Shown: positions 50,993-59,865 of the stretch, piece after piece
Layout of the letters: each line of letters starts with the position of its first letter
How positions within the stretch are numbered: position 1 is the stretch's first letter
Origin: Senegalimassilia faecalis
GTDB taxonomy: Bacteria > Actinomycetota > Coriobacteriia > Coriobacteriales > Eggerthellaceae
Assembly: GCF_004135645.1 (NCBI RefSeq)
Contig: NZ_SDPW01000001.1
Location: 496,001-560,000 of the forward strand
Direction of reading: 5' to 3'
Length of the DNA: 64,000 nt
Made by a program: the position numbers and the translations under genes
Notes under the pieces: model-generated
Database searches by the model: none
What the model was told of the DNA's origin: nothing
Seen by the model: the letters and a program-made list of their open reading frames with translations, nothing else

Positions 50993-51631
50993 ATGCCGAA
51001 AACGAAAGCCGAAACCATCGTGTACCCCGTGCACCACGGGCTGTACGTCAACCTTACGAACCGCTGCAGCTGCGCCTGCACGTTCTGCATCCGTCAAACC
51101 GCCGACGGCGTGGGTCAAGACGGCGAAGGCGGCGAGAACAACCTGTGGCTTGACCACGAGCCCGACTTCGACGAGGTCATGGCCGCGTTCGAAGCGCAGG
51201 ACATGAGCCGCTACGAAGAGGTGGTGTTCTGCGGCTATGGCGAACCCACGTGCGCGTTCGACCTGCTCAAACGCGTGGCCGCCGAGGTGAAGCGCCGCTG
51301 GGAGCTGCCGGTGCGCGTGAACACCAACGGCCAGGGCAGCCTGATCTGCGGCCGCGATATCGCGCCGGAGTTCGAGGGCATCGTGGACACGGTCTCCATC
51401 AGCTTGAACACCCCCAACGCCGACGAGTACGCCGCCATCGTGCGCAGCCGCTTCGGCGACGCGGCGTTCCCGGGCATGCTCGACTTCGCCCGCGAAGTGC
51501 GCAAGTACGTGCCCAACGTCGTGATGACCACCGTGGAGACGACCATCAGCCACGAGGACGAAGCCGCCTGCCAGCGCATCTGCGACGAACTGGGCGTGCG
51601 CTATCGCATCCGCGCCTGGGTGAACTCGTAG
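50993..51631 (+). CDS. TatD-associated radical SAM protein
   Basis: A 212-residue radical SAM enzyme. LYVNLTNRCSCACTFCIRQT carries the CxxxCxxC cluster motif, and EEVVFCGYGEPTCAFDLLKR the GGEP-like GYGEPT motif; VRVNTNGQGSLICGRDIAPE follows. Short length and the N-terminus match the TatD-family-associated radical SAM group. The substrate is unknown and no tatD gene is adjacent. GAAAGAAGACGA precedes ATG 50993. Confidence 0.88.
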   Translation: MPKTKAETIVYPVHHGLYVNLTNRCSCACTFCIRQTADGVGQDGEGGENNLWLDHEPDFDEVMAAFEAQDMSRYEEVVFCGYGEPTCAFDLLKRVAAEVKRRWELPVRVNTNGQGSLICGRDIAPEFEGIVDTVSISLNTPNADEYAAIVRSRFGDAAFPGMLDFAREVRKYVPNVVMTTVETTISHEDEAACQRICDELGVRYRIRAWVNS

Positions 51632-51796
51632 AACCCTCAACCCCACCCCGCCATACCGACGACCGAACCTTCAAACCCCGATCGCTTTCTGCAGAATTCC
51701 TCGAAATCGTGCACCGCGCGGCCCGGCGCTGCCGCGCGGCTTTACCATCTCTTTACCTTCTCTTTACAAATGAAGGCATTAGATGGGAGTTTCTTC

Positions 51797-52489
51797 ATGC
51801 ACAACCGCACCACTTCGCGAGCGTCCGTCATTGCAGGCGGCATCTGCGTTGCGCTGTTTGCGCTGCTTACCGTAGCGCTGCTGACGGTCGACCGCCAGCC
51901 GATCGCCGGCGACGGCAGCCTTGTCGGCCTAGCAACCTTCAACCTGAACGCTCGGGCATTGCTCGGTCAGCACGACTTGGCCGAAAAGCTGTCGAACATC
52001 CTGCTTATCGTTCCCGCCATCTGCGCGCTGGCATTCGCCGTCGTTGGATCGCGTCAGCTTATACAAGGCCGGCACCGCTGGTCGGTCGACCGTGACCTGT
52101 GGTTGCTGTTGGCGCTTTACGGCGCCATGCTTGTGCTGTATGTCCTGTTCAATTGCGTATCGCCTAACAATCGGCCCATTCTGGAAGACGGCATGTGCGA
52201 GCCGTCGTTTCCCTCATCGCACACGCTTTTGGCCGTCACCATGCTGGGATCTTCCATGATGCAAATCGTGCAGCGCATGCGCGCCGGCGGCTTGCGTTCG
52301 GCAGCGCTTATCATTTGCGGCGTTGCCACGGCAGGAATCGTCATTGCCCGCGCCATGGCCGGCGTGCACTGGGCAACCGACATCCTCGGCGGCATCCTGC
52401 TAGGCACCGCATTGGTGGCGTTCTACCACGCCATAGCCTTCGCCGCCGAAAACCACAAAGCCGCCCGCGGCAAACACGCTCGCCTCTAG
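51797..52489 (+). CDS. PAP2 family phosphatase
   Basis: A membrane protein of about 230 residues with five or six helices and a PAP2 acid-phosphatase active site: C-terminal motifs EPSFPSSHTLLAVTML (SxSH) and ARAMAGVHWATDILGGILLG (RxxxGxHxxxD). The first KxxxxxxRP motif is weak (NNRPIL). Such enzymes dephosphorylate phosphatidic acid or undecaprenyl pyrophosphate. I chose ATG 51797 because TGGGAG lies upstream; ATG 51770 would add nine residues. Confidence 0.87.
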   Translation: MHNRTTSRASVIAGGICVALFALLTVALLTVDRQPIAGDGSLVGLATFNLNARALLGQHDLAEKLSNILLIVPAICALAFAVVGSRQLIQGRHRWSVDRDLWLLLALYGAMLVLYVLFNCVSPNNRPILEDGMCEPSFPSSHTLLAVTMLGSSMMQIVQRMRAGGLRSAALIICGVATAGIVIARAMAGVHWATDILGGILLGTALVAFYHAIAFAAENHKAARGKHARL

Positions 52490-52508
52490 CAACCAAAACC
52501 TTCAAAAG

Positions 52509-52548
52509 CAAAGCGGGCGCGGTCTCAAACAACCGCGTCCCGCTTTTT
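52509..52548 (+). terminator. Terminator of the PAP2 gene
   Basis: AAAGCGGGCGCGGT pairs with ACCGCGTCCCGCTTT with one bulge, followed by TT. Confidence 0.75.
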
Positions 52549-52630
52549 CGTTTCTATGCTAGCGAACGCGCCGACAAACGCGCCAGCAGCCACCACCGCC
52601 AGCCGCGCATTCGCTTGAGAACACGAACCA

Positions 52631-52972
52631 CTATTCCCAGTTCTTCCAGACGTCGGGCTCGTAGCCGACGGTGGCCTTCTTGCCGTTGCGCACCACCGGT
52701 TCGCGCAGCACCTGCTGGTTTTCCAGCACCTTCTCGAACTTCTGGTCCGTCGCCAAATACTGCAGCAGCGCCACGGTGTCGCCGTCTTTCGCATCGGGAT
52801 TGATCAGCTTGTCAAGGCCGCCGACGGCGTTGGCCACCGACTGCAGCTCGCCTTTGCTCATGCCCTTTTCCTTCAGGTCGATGAACTGGAAGCTGATGCG
52901 ACGCTCCTTGAAGTAGCGCTGGGCCTTCTTCGTGTCGAAGCTTTTCTTCGTGCCGAAAATTTGGATGTTCAT
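52631..52972 (-). CDS. ArsC/Spx-like thioredoxin-fold protein without the active cysteine
   Basis: A 113-residue protein of the arsenate-reductase family (IQIFGTKKSFDTKKAQRYFK, later ENQQVLREPVVRNGKKATVG). In true ArsC and Spx proteins the first loop carries cysteine (Cxxc/Crk); here it is KSFDTKKA with no cysteine, so reductase chemistry is unlikely and a Spx-like binding role or an unknown one remains possible. Its ATG overlaps the addA TGA (ATGA), so it is translationally coupled to the double-strand-break repair nuclease. Confidence 0.8.
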   Translation of the reverse strand: MNIQIFGTKKSFDTKKAQRYFKERRISFQFIDLKEKGMSKGELQSVANAVGGLDKLINPDAKDGDTVALLQYLATDQKFEKVLENQQVLREPVVRNGKKATVGYEPDVWKNWE

Positions 52973-55900
52973 GCAAGCGATCCTTCCGTTTGCCGTTGTT
53001 GCGAGCACTCATGATACGCCTGCACGACAGCTGTGCGTATGGCGGGCGCATCCGCCGCATCAAAACGATACGACACCGTCTGCGGCTGGGTCTCGTTGCC
53101 TGCCCGCGCCTGCTCGACGCGTACGAACACGCACTCCACCTGGGAATACCCCTGCTGCAACACCGCAAGCGCATAGCACGTTGCCTGCAGCAGATGCTTG
53201 TTGTGCAGCGCTTCGGCAGATTCTCCAGCCGTCCCGCCGGTCTTGTAGTCCACTACCAACGCCGTACCCGTCGGTGCAGTGGGCACGCCCGGCGCCGCAA
53301 CGCGGGCAAGCAAGTCGATTTCGCCCTCAAGGAATGCTGGGGCCGCGGCGCTTCCCACCTGCAAGAAGAACGGCACTTCTGCGCGCACATCTTCGCAGGT
53401 TGCAACACGTGCAGCCACATCGCTGGCGAACCACCGCTCAAGCGCCACATCCAAGCGGGTATGTTGCGCCGCCGTCAGGCCGCACGAGCGCTCAAGCGCA
53501 TGCTGACGAGCCGCGTCGGGACGCTCAAGCGCGCACCCCGGACGCCATGCCAGCACCGCCAGCTGCGCCAACCGGTGAAACGCTGTGCCCAAATCCGTTG
53601 CAGCGTCAGCATCTTTCGCGGTCAGCGACGCAGCGCCTTGCTTATCTTCAGCATCCCCGAAAACACCGGCGCCGTCATTCCGAGCGTCGCCACAAGCAAC
53701 GTCCCCGCTCGATGCATCGGCACTTGACGCATTCACGCCCGAATCAACCGCAACCGCCTCGTCCTCATCGCTTTCCACCGACAGATCGTCGAATGCGCCA
53801 TGCCCCTCGGCAATGGACGAGTAGCTGAACACGCCTGCGCGATCGGGCGCGAACCTCTTCCCGCGCTGCGGCTCGTAAGGCGGCACCGCCAAAATATCGA
53901 TAGCCGAAGCGGACTGCGCATTACCAGCCCCTTCATCAGGCAAAACGCCATCAATCGCATCTCCATCAGCCGCGCACGCTTCGCGTGCGGAAGCTTTTTC
54001 CGCACGCGGCACTGCGCCAACAACGCAAGCAGCTTCAACGCTCTGCGCTGCAGTCGCACTCGCTTCGCCTGCAGCAGCGTTTTCGGCACTCGCCTTCGCG
54101 CCACCGCAGGCATCATCGAAACCATGCGCCGCACACGCGGCAGCTTCAGCACCCGCCGCTTGACGCCGCCCCATCAGCTGATCAACGTTTTCCGCCGACG
54201 CGTGCACGCATTCAACGCGCGCAGGGCGTTCGCCGCCGAAATCGAACATGCTCACGCCCGGCTCGAAGCAGCAGCCCGCGCCCGCAAGCGCCGACTCCAC
54301 ATCGCCCCAGCAACCTTTCGACAACCCCGTCGGGTTGTCCTTCGTGGCTTTTCCGCGCATGCAAAGCACCAGCGCCTCTTTCGCGCGCGTCAGCGCCACG
54401 TACAGCAGACGTCGCGCCTCGGCCGCCTCGCCGCGGTCTTCATGCAGCATGATGGCCGCACGACGGTCGGCCGGCGTTGCCGCACGTGTGACCATTTCGG
54501 CCAGCTCGTTTTCATCGAACTCGGAAAACGGCTGATAAGCGTTGCTTTTCGCCACCAGCGACGACGTTTTCTCACGCAGCCGTTCCAGCGTGCGCCCGCC
54601 ATCAAGCGACACGTACGTGCGCCCCGCAACCGTTGCGCTCTCAAGCGCCGAAGAGCGCGCGGAGTCGTCGCGCAGCTCGGCCACGGCCACAATGGGAAAC
54701 TCCAGGCCCTTGCTGGCGTGCACCGTCATGATGCGCACGAAATCGCCGCCTTCGGCAGACAGCGCACCCGGCGCCTCTTTTGCCAGCTCAACGCGAAGCG
54801 CCAGTTCGACAGCCACACTCGCCGGCCCCTTTGCGCCTTCGGCCTCGATATCGCGCGCCATGCGAATGGCCTTGTACACGTTGCCCGCGCGCGCCACGCC
54901 CTCGGGGCCGGCGGCTTCAAGGCGAGCCAGCCACCCCGAGTCGGCCACGATGCCCGCCATGATGTCGGCAAGCGGCACGTTACCCACCTGCTCGGATGCC
55001 CGACGCATCAAGTGCGCGCACGCCACCAGCGGCGCCGACACGTCGCGCCCCGCGGCAACCTTACGCTCGACGCTGCGAAACCCCTGGTCAAACGCACGTC
55101 TGCGCGGAATGCCGCGCTCCTCGTCGAAGCCGGTGGACAGCTCCAGCAAATCGTCGGCCGAAAGCGCGAACAGCTCGCTCGACAGCACCTCGAACAACGC
55201 CGACGTCCATTTCGGGTTCGCCACGGCCTGTGCCAAGCGCACCATCAGCGCCACCTCGGGCGCTCGGTTGAAAATGGAACCGCCCGCCACCACGCACGGC
55301 AGCCCTTCGGCACGCAGCGCCGCGGCATAATCGTTCGCACGGCTCATGCCGCCCAGCAGCACCACCATGTCGCTGTACGCATGTCCCGCCGCGGCGTATT
55401 CCACGAACGTACGCGCAACGCGCCGCGCCGCAATCGCGGTTGCCTCGTCGGTGGAAACCCCGCGGTACGGCACGCAGGTAACCTGCACCTCAACGCGCGG
55501 CCCATCCGGCAAAAACGGCCGCTTGACCTCAGCTTCCGCGCGTCCCGGCGCAAGCGACATGAAGCCAGCGCCGAACACCTGCGGCTGCGCGAACACGCGG
55601 TCGCACAGCGCCAACACATCGCGGTGGCTGCGGAAGTTGTCGGGCAGCTCGATGACGCCCTGCGCATTGCGCGCGCGCACGTCCTCCAAATGTCGGCGAT
55701 ACACCGACACGTCCGCCCCGCGGAACCGATAAATGCTCTGCTGCGCGTCGCCAACGGTGCACATGCGCGAGAAGCCCTCGCCCGCCATGCGCTTGATCAT
55801 GTCCACCTGCAGCTGGTCGGTGTCTTGGAACTCGTCCACCATCACCAGCTTGAAGCGGTTCGCATACGCCGCCTCAATAGCAGGGAAATCGCGAAACGCC

Positions 55901-56919
55901 CGCGCCGTGAACGCCAGCAGGTCGTTGTTGTCCAAAAGCCCCGCCTCGCGTTTACGGCGCGCAAACGCCTGGGCCACCAGCCGCGCCAGAGCAACCAGCG
56001 TGTCCAGGTGCCCCGCAGCCAAGCCCGCCCGCGCCTGAGCAGCGCACGCGAAGTACTGTTCGGCCAGCTCAGCCGCCTGTTCGCCATAGGGCGTGTTCTT
56101 GCCGAAATTGCGCCCAGGCACCGGAAAGGCGTTCATGGCCGCAAGTGCGCGCTCGTACGTCAACGCAGCGGCAGCCCCCGATGCTATGAGCTCCTGCGCG
56201 CCGTCGAGCGCCTCTTGCGTGGCGCCTAAGAACTTGTCGCGCGTAGCACCCGGCTTCACGCCTTCTGCCAGGCAAAACGCCGTTTGCGCCACGTCGCACA
56301 GCTGCGAAAGCAGCGCCACCGGGCCCGTTGCGGCCGGCGGCAACGCCAAGGCCGCCATGCCATCGGGATGCGCCGACGACGCTTCCACCAGCTTGCGCAC
56401 CATGCCCTCCACCGAAGCCGTGCGCGGCCCCGCAGAGCGCACAGCGAACTCCGAGAACAGCGCATCAAGGCGCGCAGGTTCGATGCCTTGCGCAACCGAC
56501 ACCAAGTCGTCCCGGCCGCCAAGCACCTCTTCAAGCGACGCATCAAGCAGCGTTTTCACCGTTGCCTCGTCTGCCACGGTAAACGCCGGGTCGATGCCCA
56601 GCTCAAGCGCGTGCGTGCGCAAAATCCGCGAGCACATGCCGTGAATGGTGGACACCCACGCGTCGTCCACCTTCAACGCCTGCTCGGTCATGCCTCCCGC
56701 GCGCAAAGCCCCCTTCACGCGCGATTTAATCTCGCCGGCAGCCTTCGACGTGAACGTGATGGCCAGTACCTGGCCGATATCGTCGATAAAACCGCTTTCC
56801 AGCGCATGCACGACGCGCCTGGTCAGCGTATATGTTTTGCCGCTACCCGCTCCCGCGCTCACCGCAAGGGGCGCGTCAAGCGTGTTCACGCACGCCGCCT
56901 GCCCAGCAGTCAAAGCCAT
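52969..56919 (-). CDS. addA: AddA-like UvrD/Rep helicase-nuclease
   Basis: A 1316-residue exonuclease V-type subunit. Walker A is LAVSAGAGSGKTYTLTRRVV; motif II is LVMVDEFQDTDQLQ; motif III is GDAQQSIYRFRGADVSVYRR; late helicase motifs are RIMTVHASKGLEFPIVAVAE and RRLLYVALTRAKEALVL. The C-terminal RecB-type nuclease has EGEIDLLARV and ALVVDYKTGG. Between residues ~1000 and 1150 lies a long Ala/Ser/Asp-rich stretch not found in most homologues. ATG 56919 starts MALTAGQAACVN. It is four bases downstream of addB. Confidence 0.92.
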   Translation of the reverse strand: MALTAGQAACVNTLDAPLAVSAGAGSGKTYTLTRRVVHALESGFIDDIGQVLAITFTSKAAGEIKSRVKGALRAGGMTEQALKVDDAWVSTIHGMCSRILRTHALELGIDPAFTVADEATVKTLLDASLEEVLGGRDDLVSVAQGIEPARLDALFSEFAVRSAGPRTASVEGMVRKLVEASSAHPDGMAALALPPAATGPVALLSQLCDVAQTAFCLAEGVKPGATRDKFLGATQEALDGAQELIASGAAAALTYERALAAMNAFPVPGRNFGKNTPYGEQAAELAEQYFACAAQARAGLAAGHLDTLVALARLVAQAFARRKREAGLLDNNDLLAFTARAFRDFPAIEAAYANRFKLVMVDEFQDTDQLQVDMIKRMAGEGFSRMCTVGDAQQSIYRFRGADVSVYRRHLEDVRARNAQGVIELPDNFRSHRDVLALCDRVFAQPQVFGAGFMSLAPGRAEAEVKRPFLPDGPRVEVQVTCVPYRGVSTDEATAIAARRVARTFVEYAAAGHAYSDMVVLLGGMSRANDYAAALRAEGLPCVVAGGSIFNRAPEVALMVRLAQAVANPKWTSALFEVLSSELFALSADDLLELSTGFDEERGIPRRRAFDQGFRSVERKVAAGRDVSAPLVACAHLMRRASEQVGNVPLADIMAGIVADSGWLARLEAAGPEGVARAGNVYKAIRMARDIEAEGAKGPASVAVELALRVELAKEAPGALSAEGGDFVRIMTVHASKGLEFPIVAVAELRDDSARSSALESATVAGRTYVSLDGGRTLERLREKTSSLVAKSNAYQPFSEFDENELAEMVTRAATPADRRAAIMLHEDRGEAAEARRLLYVALTRAKEALVLCMRGKATKDNPTGLSKGCWGDVESALAGAGCCFEPGVSMFDFGGERPARVECVHASAENVDQLMGRRQAAGAEAAACAAHGFDDACGGAKASAENAAAGEASATAAQSVEAACVVGAVPRAEKASAREACAADGDAIDGVLPDEGAGNAQSASAIDILAVPPYEPQRGKRFAPDRAGVFSYSSIAEGHGAFDDLSVESDEDEAVAVDSGVNASSADASSGDVACGDARNDGAGVFGDAEDKQGAASLTAKDADAATDLGTAFHRLAQLAVLAWRPGCALERPDAARQHALERSCGLTAAQHTRLDVALERWFASDVAARVATCEDVRAEVPFFLQVGSAAAPAFLEGEIDLLARVAAPGVPTAPTGTALVVDYKTGGTAGESAEALHNKHLLQATCYALAVLQQGYSQVECVFVRVEQARAGNETQPQTVSYRFDAADAPAIRTAVVQAYHECSQQRQTEGSLA

Positions 56920-56923
56920 GAAG

Positions 56924-59707
56924 CTACCCCTTCCTCTTCGAGCACGATGAAACCGGACACCACTTGCACGCCTCGGGCGTGGCCGGCCGCGGCTCGATAT
57001 CGCCCGCCAGCATCCTCTCGAGCGCCGCTGCCACCGCTTCTTCCGTCTCGTCCAACACGTCGGCAAACGGCCGATCGGCGCACATGCAATCCTTGTGTTT
57101 CATGTTCGGCAAATGCGCGTTTTCCAACACGCGGCCATCGTAAGCGCCCGTAGCCCGCTTCACGCGGCCATAGCACACGTACAGCGCGCCCACAGGATCA
57201 AGGCCCAGCGTATGGCGCACCACCTGCGCATAGATAAGCGCCTGCACCTTGCCCAGGTGCCCCTGCTCGCGCACCGCCAGCGCATACGCACCCGACAACG
57301 AGCCCTTGTAGTCGATGACCACGCAGCGCCCGTCCCCATCAACGTCGATGCGGTCGGCCGTCCCCAGCAGCTTCTGCCCCGCGTACTCAACCGCGCCGCC
57401 GGCCGCCACATCGTATTCCAGATACGCCGGCCAAAACGTAGGCAGCAGCTGCGCTTCGTAGTCCAAGTACGCCATCAGCTTGGCCTCAAGCTCGGCCAGC
57501 TCGCGCCGCTCCATCTCGCTGGTGGGAATCAAGCGGTTCACCGACGTGCGCAAATGCGGCTGCAGCGCCTTGTGCCGCGCAAGCACATCGGCCATCAGTT
57601 CGCGAGCCTGCGCCATGTTCTCGGCCGTCACCTTGCGCTGCCCCAAATCCTCGGCGAAGTGCTTGTAGAAGCTATGCAGTACGTTGTGCGCAAAATCGCC
57701 CATCTCAAGCGGTCCGAAGCCCTCGTCTAAATCGTCAAGCCGCAGCCTTCGCTGCGCGAACCATTTGTACGGGCACTCCAGATAGCTTTCAATCTGCGAC
57801 GGCGACAGGCACGGCTCGCGCAGCACCTCGCCGCCCTGCAGCACGCGCGGCAACACCACCAGCTGGCGCGCCGCCTCGGACAACGCCCCGGTAACAGGCG
57901 CAGCAACACGTGCCGCCACCTGTGGTTTCGCGCCCAGCATGCGGTTTTCGCACAGCGCATCCTCGCCACGCAGCAGCATGCCTTCCTGCAAAGCGGCAGG
58001 AAGCGAGTACACGTTGTCGATGTCGTCGGTTGCCGTCAGGTCCGCGCGATAGCAATCGATAAACTCCTCCAGCACCGCGCACGCATACGTCGGTTCCGCC
58101 GACGCGTCGTTCAAGCAGCGCTCCAACACCAACTCGCGCAGCGGCGCATGCTCCAGCGCGAAGAACGCCCTGCGCTGCCGCCCCAGCGCCGAATCCGTGC
58201 AGCCGATGCCCAGCTTCTCAAGCAGCGAGCTTGCCGCGGTTTCCCGATCTGCCGCAGGATACGCCGCGCTTGTCAGATCCGCAGCCACCAGCACCTCGCA
58301 CGCACCGCGCCCCAACGCGGCAGCATCCTCTTGGCCGGCAATCAGCACATCAGGGTACGGAAGGCCCGCAGCAGCAACCCCGCGCGGGGCAACGATGCGC
58401 GAAACGTCCACCTGCGCGCGTTCGAGCAGCTCAAACGCCGCTGCCGGCGCCAATCCCGCAAGCTTGGCCGCGCTTGCAACACGATCTGCCGCCGAAAGCG
58501 CCGCAAGCTGCTCGGCGCGCCATGCCTCCGAACGGTTCGTCATGCGATGCACCGCAGCAACAAGCTCGGCGATGCCTTGCGCATCAAGCTGCGCGGCAAC
58601 GCGCTCCATCGACGCGAACGTGGAGCTTTCCCGCCCTAGACGCTCGCGCACGGCCTGGCGATCGATCGACCGGTCCGCACGCATGTCGGCATCAAGCGCG
58701 AACGCTGCCTTCCTCGAAAGCCCCGAAAACGGCGACAAGGCCCAATCGGCCAGGTCAGCGCGACACCAGCGCTCAACATCGCACGCAGCGATATCGCCAT
58801 AGCCCGCAATATGCGCCGTCCCCGATTCCGCGCAAGAAAACCGCCGCAGCGAAAGCAGCGCGCGCCCGAAATCAGTGTCGACGAACCGCCGACGCCCGCG
58901 CAGCGCAACCGCCAGCCCCTCACGCGAAAGTTCCGGCGCCACCTGCTCGAACAGCAGAGCCGGATTACTCGCAGCAACCACCACCCGAGCCGCAAAAAGC
59001 GCATCGTGCTCCACGCCCGCGCGTCCGTCGTCATCAACCGCAGCGCGCACGATGTCAGCCAGCAGCGCCGGCCACGCATATCCACCAGACGGGAACGCGA
59101 ACCGCACGCGCACGCCTTCCGGAGCGCGCACCGGCCCCTCGTTGCCGCCCGCTGCATGCACCGTCACGTCAAGCGAACCGCACGCAGCGAAAAGCGCCTG
59201 TTGAGCAGCGGAAAGCGGTGCAGCATCCTCAAACAGCACCCGCACGGAACGCGCAGGCAACGCAGGCGCAAGTTCAGCCAACACGCAGCCAAATTCCACC
59301 AAGCCCAGCTCTTCCAAACGCGCATAATAGGCCGCAGCCAAGCGCAGCACCTGCACCTCGGCAGCCCCCACACCCGCAAGCGCACCTTCGCTAGCAGCAG
59401 CAACGGCAGCCTCGAACGCAGGCAACCCCGCCGCCTCGGCAACGCAGGCAGCCGCCACGCGGTCAAGCGCGCAAGCGCAACTTTGCTCGCCGTCGCACAG
59501 CACGCGCAGCAACGCCTCGCGCTGCAAGCGCGTGGCAATAGCCCTGCCATCGCCGTACAGCTCCCACAGATCGGCAACCCACGCTTCAAACGTCGACACC
59601 GTCACGCCGAACAGCGCATCGCCCCTTGTAGCAGCGGCTTTTCGATACGCCACCGCCTGACCCATGGTCGGCAGCAGCACCACATCATATGCATTCATAG
59701 TATCCAT
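56924..59707 (-). CDS. addB: AddB-like PD-(D/E)XK nuclease subunit
   Basis: About 927 residues. The N-terminal two thirds resemble an inactivated UvrD-type helicase (DVVLLPTMGQAVAYRKAAAT without an intact Walker A). The C-terminal nuclease shows SYLECPYKWFAQRRLRLDDL, LLGTADRIDVDGDGRCVVID and YKGS, then CKWCPVSSCSKRKG, with the cysteines positioned as in the iron-sulfur staple of AddB. It pairs with AddA to process double-strand breaks. The start is uncertain between ATG 59707 and ATG 59698; neither has a strong ribosome-binding site. Confidence 0.88.
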   Translation of the reverse strand: MDTMNAYDVVLLPTMGQAVAYRKAAATRGDALFGVTVSTFEAWVADLWELYGDGRAIATRLQREALLRVLCDGEQSCACALDRVAAACVAEAAGLPAFEAAVAAASEGALAGVGAAEVQVLRLAAAYYARLEELGLVEFGCVLAELAPALPARSVRVLFEDAAPLSAAQQALFAACGSLDVTVHAAGGNEGPVRAPEGVRVRFAFPSGGYAWPALLADIVRAAVDDDGRAGVEHDALFAARVVVAASNPALLFEQVAPELSREGLAVALRGRRRFVDTDFGRALLSLRRFSCAESGTAHIAGYGDIAACDVERWCRADLADWALSPFSGLSRKAAFALDADMRADRSIDRQAVRERLGRESSTFASMERVAAQLDAQGIAELVAAVHRMTNRSEAWRAEQLAALSAADRVASAAKLAGLAPAAAFELLERAQVDVSRIVAPRGVAAAGLPYPDVLIAGQEDAAALGRGACEVLVAADLTSAAYPAADRETAASSLLEKLGIGCTDSALGRQRRAFFALEHAPLRELVLERCLNDASAEPTYACAVLEEFIDCYRADLTATDDIDNVYSLPAALQEGMLLRGEDALCENRMLGAKPQVAARVAAPVTGALSEAARQLVVLPRVLQGGEVLREPCLSPSQIESYLECPYKWFAQRRLRLDDLDEGFGPLEMGDFAHNVLHSFYKHFAEDLGQRKVTAENMAQARELMADVLARHKALQPHLRTSVNRLIPTSEMERRELAELEAKLMAYLDYEAQLLPTFWPAYLEYDVAAGGAVEYAGQKLLGTADRIDVDGDGRCVVIDYKGSLSGAYALAVREQGHLGKVQALIYAQVVRHTLGLDPVGALYVCYGRVKRATGAYDGRVLENAHLPNMKHKDCMCADRPFADVLDETEEAVAAALERMLAGDIEPRPATPEACKWCPVSSCSKRKG

Positions 59708-59797
59708 GCCCACCATTCTATCGCACACCCAATTGCCCATCTGTACCACGCAAAGGACTCACAGCAACTTTTCCGCCCAATTCCTCTCTCAGCAACC

Positions 59798-59833
59798 AAA
59801 AAGGCCGGCCGCCCTTTCGGACGACCGGCCCTA
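59798..59833 (-). terminator. Terminator of nifJ
   Basis: AAAAAGGCCGGCCGCC pairs imperfectly with GGACGACCGGCC. The A-run on the plus strand supplies the U-run for the minus-strand nifJ transcript. Confidence 0.7.
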
Positions 59834-59865
59834 GCAAGCATCAGCCTACCACGTGCAAGCGAATC

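Noticed and set aside
53800-56229. An 809-codon open frame on the plus strand
   Set aside because: Antisense shadow of addA; composition dominated by Arg/His/Ala.
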